The translations under genes were made by a program, and so were the position numbers. The notes beneath the pieces are model-generated. The model ran no database searches and had not been told where the DNA came from. It saw only the letters and a list, made by a program, of their open reading frames with translations. From Corallium rubrum (taxonomy: Eukaryota; Cnidaria; Anthozoa; Scleralcyonacea; Coralliidae), in contig OZ036007.1 of assembly GCA_964035015.1 (NCBI GenBank), positions 2,476,791 through 2,540,790 on the forward strand: a DNA stretch of 64,000 nt. Direction: 5' to 3'. Below are positions 16,601 to 27,500 of the stretch, in pieces (positions within the stretch are counted from its first letter, which is position 1; the number at the start of each line of letters is the position of its first letter).

Positions 16601-18438
16601 GTCTATCGTTAAATTTAAAGGGGGAGTTAAAGAGGCCAAAATTGTCTACTGTTTTTAAAATAAAGAAGAAGTGCCTCTTCGCTTGTTTAATTTTTCATCT
16701 TGTTCCAAAGATATTTTGGGTTTAAAAAAATGCAAATAAGATACCTTATGACATCATAACTCCGTAATATCTACGGAAATAATAGGTAGATTGTGCTGAA
16801 ACTTTGAAGCTGTACTAATACGAATGGTGTACTGATATTGGAATGTACACAGTTAATGCTTGATATCTTTCTCATTAATTTGGGGAATTTTGTTTAATCT
16901 GTGTGGAGTAGATGACATCATAAGACATCTCATTTGCATGTTACAAAAACCTGAATATCTCTTGAACACGACGAGATGCTAAGTTTCCTCGTAGGGAGCG
17001 TACTTCTAGATAAAATAAAAATTGAATAGCAGATTGTCTATCTTACTACCCCTTTAAAATTTGTCCAATCTAGATTGACTCCTTTGTACATGTTTGTGAT
17101 TCTTTTCGATGTACAACTCAAGAGATTTTTGTCTGATGGTCCAATGTGGTATTTGATGTATGAGGATAAAATGTGTACCGAGTATTGGTGGACTAACTTA
17201 CTTTACATCAATAACTTTTACCCCAAGCAATTTGGTGATGAGGTGAGTGGTATATACACAAATAAACAAAATGAGCGAAACACTTCGTTATTGAAGGGTT
17301 AGATTATATAGTTAATAAGAATATACAGTTAACACAAGAATAATATATAGTCAATATACAGTTAGACAGAGTTGGAAAAAAGCTGAGGGTATGCGGGTAC
17401 CACCTGGAGGAAGGTTTACTTTAGTGAGGAAGGTTTAAAGTGAAAACACGTGAAACAACACATTCGGTAACATTCGGTAATCTGAGAAAGTTACAACTGA
17501 CCAAGCAAGGTGTCGAGAAGAAAAGCGATTTGCAGCAAAACATTGGCTAACCAACAATTATGCAGCACTGGCAGTGGCAGCAGTTACATGTGTGAGACAT
17601 GTACGCTGATGTCTGCTGTGATGTCTGTATCTTCGCAGCAGTCGAGGGTAGTTAGTAGGCTGTCAGTCAGCAGCGGTCAGTTATTAGTAGCTATTGTAGC
17701 ATGCCAAAGCTTACCTATATAGGAAAACCTAGAAAACCAAGGTACTGTAAAAGTCACGCAGTATTTATGAACGTTGCAAAACACAAAATTCTCGCTATAT
17801 ATTTTGAGGAAGGTTATCTAAACTCGAAAACCCATCCGGAGGAAGGTTGAATACTTTTTCCAACTCTGCAGGTAGAATATACAGTTGAATATACAGTTAA
17901 TAGGAATATACAGTTAACACAAGAATAATTATATAGTCAATATACAGTTAGAATATAGAGTTGAATATCAGTTAATAAGAATATACAGTTAACACAAGAA
18001 TAATATACAGTCAATATACAGTTAGAATATAGAGTTGAATATATAGTTAATAAGAATATACAGTTAATACAAGAATAATATGTAGTCAATATACAGTTAG
18101 AATATACAGTTGAATATACAGTTAATAGGAATATACAGTTAACAAAAGAATTAATAAGAATATAGTCAATATACAGTTGGAATATCTAGTTATTACGTGG
18201 AACTTTTACAATCTACATTTGATAGTGATCGGATAAGAACATTTAAGACTATTTGTTCGAAATGTCGTTTGACAAATATCAGGGCAGTTTGTTGTGTATA
18301 TGATTATTTATTCTATCTAATCCTGTAATAATTATGTAGTTTATGTAAGTGTATTTTGTCTTGTAATATGTGCGGGGCTTAGCTTGACTGGACTCGAAAG
18401 ACTGGACTTCGAGTCCTTTCTTTGCCCTGGAAAGTTAT

Positions 18439-18512
<74 letters not shown>

Positions 18513-18525
18513 TATATACAGTTAA

Positions 18526-18585
<60 letters not shown>

Positions 18586-21500
18586 TTAAAAAGAATATAG
18601 TCAATATACAGTTAGACCCGTTAGAATATGCAGTATAGGTAATACGAATATGCAGTTAGAATACGCAGTTAGAATACGACGACATATTCTAACCGATAGA
18701 TAAGTTTTGTGGAAACACCACGTAAAATATTTATTTGCTAAGCTTTCGGCCTGTTGACTCAGGCCTTCATCAGAGCAATAACAATAAGCTGTTGGCTCAC
18801 GTCATTTATAAACTAATGTTGCTTTAGACGACATTGAGACGGAAAACCGCTAGCCACTGAGAACGCTTATACGATATTCTTCACTTGTGAGAAAAATCGT
18901 ATAACCATGCAATCAGAAAGCCACATTTCCCAACACAACCATCATGCTTCGCATGGTAACCATCATGCTTCGCATGGTAACCATCATGCTTCGCATTGTA
19001 ACCATCATGCTTCGCCTTGTAAGCATCATGCTTCGCATGGGTAACCATCATGCTTCGCAATGTAGCCACCATGCTTCGCCTTGTAACCATCATGCTTCGC
19101 CTTGTAACCATCATGCTTCGCATTGGTAACCATCATGCTTCGCATGGTAACCATCATGCTTCGCATGGTAACCATCATGCTTCGCATGGTAACCATCATG
19201 CTTCGCATGGTAACTATCATGCTTTGCATGGTAACCCTCATGCTTCGCAATGTAACCATGCTTTGCATGGTAACCATCGTGCTTCGCCTTGTAAGCATCA
19301 TGCTTCGCATTGGTAACCATCATGCTTCGCAATGTAACTATCATGCTTTGCATGGTAACCATCATGCTTCGTATTGTAAGCATCATGCTTCGCACTGGTA
19401 ACCGTCATGCTTCGCAATGTAACCATCATGCTTTGCATGGTAACCATCATGCTTCGTATTGTAAGCATCATGCTTCGCACTGGTAACCATCATGCTTCGC
19501 ATTGTAAACATCATGTTCGCATTGGTAACCATCATGCTTCGCATGGTAACCATCATGCTTCCCATTGTAAGCATTTAAGGAATAGTGAAACAGATTTAAC
19601 ACTTCCAAAGCCCAGAACTGAATCTTTAAAAAAGAGCTTCAAATATAGCGGTGCCATGTTGTGGAATGATCTTCCGCGGGAAGTGAAATTGGCCGATACG
19701 GTCGATTGTTTCAAGAGGAAGATACGCCCAACGTGATTATGATGCTGGATCAAACCTACTTCTCGATGAATCTAGAATATATGTATGATAGAGTGTATGT
19801 ATATATTATTTTTAATCACCAATTTTTTACTTATATAGTTATATACCGTAGTACTTTTACATAATGAACTTTTTTGTTTTATTTCATTCTTACTTGTATG
19901 TATTAAATAGTGTGACGCCCCTCGTGGAAATCAGCTAATGTTGACGAGGCTAGCGTGTTTAAATAAAGTTTTACCTACCTACCTACCTGCTTCGCATGGG
20001 TAACCATCATGCTTTGCATTGTAACCATCATGCTTTGCATTGTAACCATCATGCTTTGCATTGTAACCATCATGCTTTGCATTGTAACCATGATTCGCAT
20101 GGTTGCACATCTAGGTAAACAATTTGTGTGTGCGTTTTTAATTTGTACAGATCGTCGTACAAGCGTAATTATGTAATAAGCAATTTTCCTTTTTTCTTGT
20201 AGTGTATAGCTTGGTCGTGGTACTTGGCCAATGATATGCAATTCTTTGTGATAACGCCGCCATTGTTGATCGTTATTTACAAGTACGTAAAAATAGTAAT
20301 AGAGCTGTAGTATAGCCTCTGCACATTTAGTGATCAATGTTTAATGTTATAACCTTACCTCAAGAGTTTTAAAATATATCGAGAAAGTAATATTATTACT
20401 CCACTCACCCTCACTGAGTATGAGACTCTAACCATTCAATTGAATGGTTAGATCATAGACTTAAAAATCTGACCACAAGATTCTCCGTGTAGAAGAAATG
20501 CTTGATTTGAATCTCCTGCTACCAATTGTAACGTTCCAGGCTAAACTTATATCCCGTGTTTTGTGTTCACAGGTGGGGTTGGCGTGGTTTACTTCTCCCG
20601 TTAACACTGTTGCTACAGTCGTCTGTGGTGATTGCTGTACTCTATGGCTACTATGACTTGGACCCTCTAGGCCCGTTGAAGATTGCATGGCCTCCACTGC
20701 CCGAACGGTAGTATATTACATTACGTTACATTACATCACATAACATCACATCACATCAAATTACATTACATTACATTACATTACATTAAATAATTATGTA
20801 ATAGTAATCATAGACTAACTGTAATCTTGGATATAGCTCCGAAATTAACCAACAAAATCACTTGAAACTTTGCATGTGGGTACACAGACAACTAAACGGT
20901 ATAACACATTCCGGTTTTATTGTTACCATAGTAACAGGTTAGTTTTCAGACCTCCTAATTTCTTAAACAAAATTATGTGTTATCTCCTCGGTGGCAAACA
21001 TTCTCGGCTTGGTATACTTGTTGGACACATTTCTAATGACCTAAGCAATTTGACCTAAAGAGTTGTTGGCCGGGTGTTGGTGGCACAGTGGTTAGCGCAC
21101 GAGCCTTTCACCTCTGCGACCCGGGTTCAATTCCTGCTCTCAGCAGTTATCTGATTAAAAAAAAATCACCTTAGCCGCATGTGAGAAGAGTGCTTCCAGT
21201 TTGACTCTACCAAACATCGCAGGTTTCCTCCGGGTACTCCGGTTTCCTCCTGTAGTAACACCGGACCAATGAGGGTGCGCCCTTACTGGACCTCTAGGTA
21301 AAACAGAAGGTCTGGGTAACCGAGTTTAAACTCTCCTTTTGGTTGGATTTTAGTGAAGAAAAAAGACTTGGCTTCAAAAGTAGAAAAACACAACAACCAA
21401 AACGATTCGCAAAAGGATTTAATGCTATGTTATAAAAGAAATGGCTCATGGTTTAGTGTGCTCCATCGAGTTATGGATGCACTTGGGAAATTTTGAGGGC

Positions 21501-24500
21501 ACTCAAAAATCTAGACATTTGTTTACGATTTTTTCGTGCTGTCCCAATTTCCCGCGTGCATCCATAACTCGATGGAGCACGCTAAACCATGAGCCATTTC
21601 TTAACTAACGCCATGCTTCATGATTTTGAACAACCTTTCCAACAAAACAAATTTCATTTTAGGGGTTGGGTCCAGGTTCAACTGTTTACGTCACAAACTT
21701 GCTAGTGCCAGACTCTATATACAACACGGCTTTTTTAGAATATTTCGTTAATCACCAAAAAGTATGGCTTGCTTCAAATTTTTATCATCATATTCGTATT
21801 CTCCATACTTTGGCGCATATATAACCCGAAAAAATAATTTGCTTTGAGTTGACCTTTAAGCATATGCATGGGTGCCGTGTGCTGTTTTTTTCAAATTGCA
21901 CTCGAAACCATGCATTTTAACCTCCAATGAGAGCGCAGTAACACAATTGAAATCATAAGAAAAGCTGATTATGATGAATATAACTTGTGCAAGTTTCCAA
22001 CCGCACATGCATTAAAGTATTTGACGTTTTTCGAGTGTGTTTACTTTAATGGGCGTAAAATTGTTCCTCCGTTTACGTAACACACTTTCTAGTGCCTGAC
22101 TCTTCATACAACACGGCTTTTTATAAAAATACTTCAAAATTTGTCGGTTCAACATTCCAAAATCAGCGGGGAAAAATTTCAATTAAATTTTTTTTCATCG
22201 TATTCGGATTCTACGTTCTTTAAGGTGGCTGCCTATAGTTTCAATAAATACGCGCTATTTCATACGCTCATTGTCGATCTAATGTTCACAAGTTTAAAAA
22301 TTTGTTAGATAAATACTAAGTAGACCTTACTATAGCAGAACTATCGCAGATATAAAGTATCTATCAAAAAGTTCAATTATTTGCTGTTACCATGGTAGTA
22401 ATGACGTTGGAACTTTGGTATATTCAGTCAAACATTGCATAATTGAAGCGGCATGTCTTCAGTTTGCTTCGGTGAAATATTTTAAAAATTGCTGAGATGA
22501 TAGACACTGTTGTGGAGAATATCCATGCACAAAATCAGAGAGGGTTGTATGGACAGATTTTTCGCTATAAAAATTATCGATTTAAAAAAAGTTCTGTCTT
22601 ATGAAAATTTTTTAAAATTATATATACTTTAGAATTTCTTATAAACTACTTATTTACAAAATTTTAGCAAAATTCACCGAAGAAAACGTCTACAAGTCTA
22701 ACATCTAGGTCGACGCGGTCATAGAATTTCGAATCGACAGGATCGCTATTTACGCATGCGTAACGATACTATTTCTAGTCACCAGTCCCCTATTGAAATT
22801 ACCGTAGGGAGCCACCTTAATACATATATAAAGCAAAAAATGTAATTTGCCTCGAGTTGACCTTTAATTTATTTGTGTACACAAGTGACTGTACTTAATA
22901 TTTGTCATCTCCTTGACTATAATTTCAGAGCAAAGAAAAGTAACGACTACCAGAATTATATCTACGGCAAACCATACTGTCGTATTCAGCCATATTTGGT
23001 TGGATTTATCTTGGGCTATATTATTCACAAGAACTACAGTCGACTACAAAGACCTGGATGGGTAAGTGGAACTTTAAGTAGAGTAGGTAAAAAATGAATA
23101 CCGAAAACCGAGGATTCTAGTCATAAGCCGTGTTTACACGGCCAAAATTTAAGACATCGGTACACGAGAAAGAGTAATAGCTCCGTTGTTCTTTGACGCA
23201 CGCTATCCATACGAAGCTAATTCCAAAACCAAAAATATAGCTCGTCCGCCATGTTGAATAATGGTGTACGTGTTTTAGTAAGGGATTATTAAATGACCGT
23301 GTAAACGCACCAAGGTGGCGCATTTTAAGCACGCTTAACTTAAGGGTGCTTAAAAGAAAGAAAGAAGCAAAGGAACAAAGAATAGCGAGATGGAAGCTTC
23401 TACAGCAGGGTAAAAAAATGCATTTTATCGTATTAATAACACCGTATTAATAGCAAGCGTTTTTCAATCCCGTTGCGTTTACACGGCCAAGTTAAGCGCG
23501 ATTAACTGATCGTGCTCAGTTTAATCCACCTCCTTGAGGTGGTGCAAACTAATCGCGATTAATTTACGCCGATCTGTTTACACGGACATTTTAAGCCCGC
23601 TTAAAGTCAGATGTGACTCAGATCCCGCTTAAATTTTGACCGTGTAAACAGGGCTATATACAGCCCAAGGGTCGTAGCCCGAAGGTCTGTATCACGATCG
23701 AGAATCGCATAGAAAATCGGCCTGCTGGCTCAAGTGAGTTGTCGGCCGAGCTTGATGAAATTTACTAAATTCTAAACACACACACGCAAAACAATAACAA
23801 GTAAACTGTCCATATATAGCCAAAAACAAAATTTAGACAAAAAAAATCAATCAAAGTTATCTGATAGTTGAGATATTTATTCACCCTCCATTGTTGATTG
23901 GGTTTGTTTTATGTCAACTCGTCACTTTGTCAGTCGTCAAGTATACTTTCCACGACTGATTCGAACTTTAAAATCCGTTTTAAAGGTCAATTGGGTACAC
24001 ACATATGCAAAAAAAACCCAACCCGACTTCTTTTGGGGCTAGTAAACGGCCAACAAACAACAGATTTTAGTAATTTAACATGGAAGTTTACGATAGTAGA
24101 TCGCACCTTGTTCTTCGTCTATTTTTTCTGCCATATTTGATTGGTTGATATCCTACAAATTCATTTCGAGCCAGCCTCGCTTGATCTAGCCTGGTACCCT
24201 GGCCCAATCGAAGAATATGGGCCAGGTAACCAGTAAAGACTTCTGCTTTCCTATTGGTTGAAATTTCGCGCGTTTTTAGTACGCTATGAGTAAAACTGCA
24301 ATCGTCATAAGTGGATTTAGGGTCTGTTTATATAATCCCGGTGTACCGGGACGGGATGGCAGCCGGGATGATTTTGATGTATTGAAATAAGTCAACAGTA
24401 AAACAGAAAAACCACGCGATGCCTGAAGAAACTCAGATTTTGTTGATCTGATCCTAAAGTTAAAAGTGAATGATTGTGGCAATTGAAAATGGCTTTTGTT

Positions 24501-27500
24501 GAAGTTATTTAGTAATCTAGGCCTTGAAAAATGTAGGCGAAAGCTTTCCGATGCACATAATCAAAGACCGTGACTTATTTCAATACATCAAAATCATCCC
24601 GGCTGCCATCCCGTCCCGGTACACCAGGATCATATAACCAGGCCCTTAGCCCTGATGACGCGAGCATGAGATTAGTGGTTACCTGGCCCATATTTCTTTT
24701 GAAATTGGGCCAGGGTACCAGGCTACGCGTGATCTCGCGTGTATTAATGACGTTTACACGCAAGATATTCGTTCTACGCATGCGTAGATAGCTAATCCAA
24801 GTCGACAGCCTCAATTTCCGATCGTGATGAATAAAAGTCGAGAGGTTCGAGGTATTTATCTGACTTATTTAATAGTTGAGGAGGTTTTCTAAAAAATATA
24901 TATTGCCTGTTTTATATAACTGTATGTTGTGACAATAGAAACGCTCCTATATCGCTGCAATATATTCCTCAAACAAGTTGACCAATTCATTTGATGAAAA
25001 TTATTGCTATCTTCCTGTTTTGAATTTGATTGGTTTCTGGTTCTTAAACAACCAGTAAGAAACAATGCCGAAACAGAGAACTGTTACTGAGTCCCACTCA
25101 ATAATCCAAAAACAAAACAAAAGACAACAAAGGTTCCAAATGTTACTTCACGTTACTTCTTGTTACGTTTAGCGTTACGTTTAGCGTTACGAGCGTTACA
25201 GTACGTTTAGAACCGTTTGGTTCTATAAACAAATCAAACCGTTTGGTTCTATAAACAAATCAAACATGGCAGCTTCTCGCCCCAAAGCTAACAAGCTCCC
25301 ACGCGTGGCGCGAGAAAAACGTCACGTGATTACACCGGATGTAAACGGTAGCTACAAGAACGTAGGAGTCTAACGTTTCGAGCAAAGGCCCTTCGTCAGA
25401 GAGAAACGTGCCCTTCGTCAGAGAGAAACGTTTCTCTCTGACGAAGGGCCTTTGCTCGAAACGTTAGACTCCTACGTTCACTGTTTCGCCGGTAGTATAT
25501 CTAACCTTGCCATATTTCGATTGTTGTTTCTACACTGCCTACGCATGCAGCACGCTACTTTTATTACACAATAAGAAACAGGATTATTTGCCAAACACCA
25601 AAACAGGAATCTTATCAAATGGATTTGTCAACTTGAGGAATGTATTGCAACAATATTTTTAGGAACGCTTCTTTTTATTCAAAACACTACCTACACAGCA
25701 CTCTACTTTATTAAAATTACTGTGGAGAGCCACTATATATAGGGGATATTATTACACGGTGGTGCGAAGATATGGATATTATCTTCGAGTGGTGAAAACA
25801 ATATTTTACGAATGAGCGTAGCGAATGAGTAAAATATCGTTTTTACCACGAGAAGATAAAATTCATATCTTCAAGCAAGCGTGTAATTTTCTTTTTATTA
25901 TATAGATTCAATGCAAAAAGAGGTAAAATTCTAAATGACGTCATCGATATCTTCACTAGTGAGGATATGGAAAGTACGACACATATTCTCTAGTAAAACA
26001 CTCGCATCTATGTGATAAAATGTTTTTCGCCCCTCTCTTTTTTGTGTAGATTGTGACTCTGGTAGGATGGGCAGTAGCCTTCGCAGTTGGAATGGGTCTG
26101 GTATATGGACCGCATAAAAGTATCGTAATCGGCGCTGAAGAATGGACTACAACAGAAAATATCCTTTACGGGACATTTGAGCGCTTGCTGTGGGGTCTTG
26201 CATTAGCTTGGGTTACCTATGCCTGTCATTACAACAGTGGAGGTAGGATATTATACACTTAATGTCTGCTCCCGAGGGAAACAGTTAGTTTTTGTTTTCC
26301 CGAGAGTCTTGATATTTCCCGAGAGTCTTCGAGGGAAACATCGAGACTCGAGGGAAAACAAAACTAACTGTTTCCCGAGGGAGCGGACATTAAGTGTTTT
26401 GTTATATAGCTTGAGTTTCGCTGAATAATTTCGACGTTTATCAAGGGAAAGTACACAAAAGACAAACTAAAAGACTTACCAAAGCATTTCGCCTGGCTCC
26501 GTAATTTCACACAAAGAACAAAAGAACAGCAATACATTTCTCCAGTTAATCTTCGCACATGCTTTGAAGACCTATAAATATTCTTTTTTTCGTACCAAAC
26601 AAGTTTTTTTTATAGGATGCCGTGAAGAGTTCAAAGTTCTAGCGGGCAACAGTTGAAAACTTATTGACCGAGCAGGCAATAAGTTCTCAATTATTGCCCA
26701 CTCGGTAGACATTGAAATTTAGCTAAGGTCATGTGACCGCAAACCAACCAATGACAGTCATCGTTGCATCCAGTGAAACTCTAGCTATATAACAATAATA
26801 ATTAGTATATGGCACAAGTTACTTCCGTTGAAATCGTGTTTTCTCATACGGGCTCGACCCGTACTGTCAAGACTTCGGTCTGATATTTCTCCATAATGAC
26901 CGCACTGTCGGTTAATAAGAAATTATTAGTTATTGCGGTAACTTTCAGGCAGCTCTAGTTTCTGCATGTGCATGAGTTCCTTTGTTTATTCTTGCGAAAT
27001 CGATAGTAAGCGACGTTTTTGACGCGACGTTTTAGCGCCAAACAGGGCACCGCTCTTTAACACTGTGTCTGGTTATTATATGGCTCTGAAATATGAATTC
27101 ATTTAGAAAAAGGTCAGCGGTTACTACTATGAGAGAAAGGATCCATCTGCCGTCATCTTGGATTGGCCACTTTCTGCCAGTTACGCCGCGCAGGCGTCTC
27201 AGGGGTAGAGTAGTTAGATTGTCTGTCTGATCTGTCAGTTTTATAACTCAATTTAACAACATGTTCTAAGGGTTTTTGGTGAAGGAAAATCTCGAGACTC
27301 GAGTGTATTAGAATATGTACATATTAAGACGAAACCGGGACCAGTTGTGAAAATGCAACATCAAGGCTTCCCAGCTATGAATTGAACCAGCGACCCTGTG
27401 ATACTAGTGCAGCCACTGACCAATATATAACTGGACTGTGGGTGTCCCATATCACTGACTGGCAATGACCACTGACCTCTATATAACTGGACTGCGGGTG

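Noticed and set aside
18881..19574. Heptapeptide-repeat frames (MLRMVTI and related)
   Set aside because: Minisatellite translation inside an intron of the nrf-6-like gene.
21072..21150. A functional tRNA gene
   Set aside because: The boxes are present, but the cloverleaf is not convincing and the sequence continues as a SINE body found twice.
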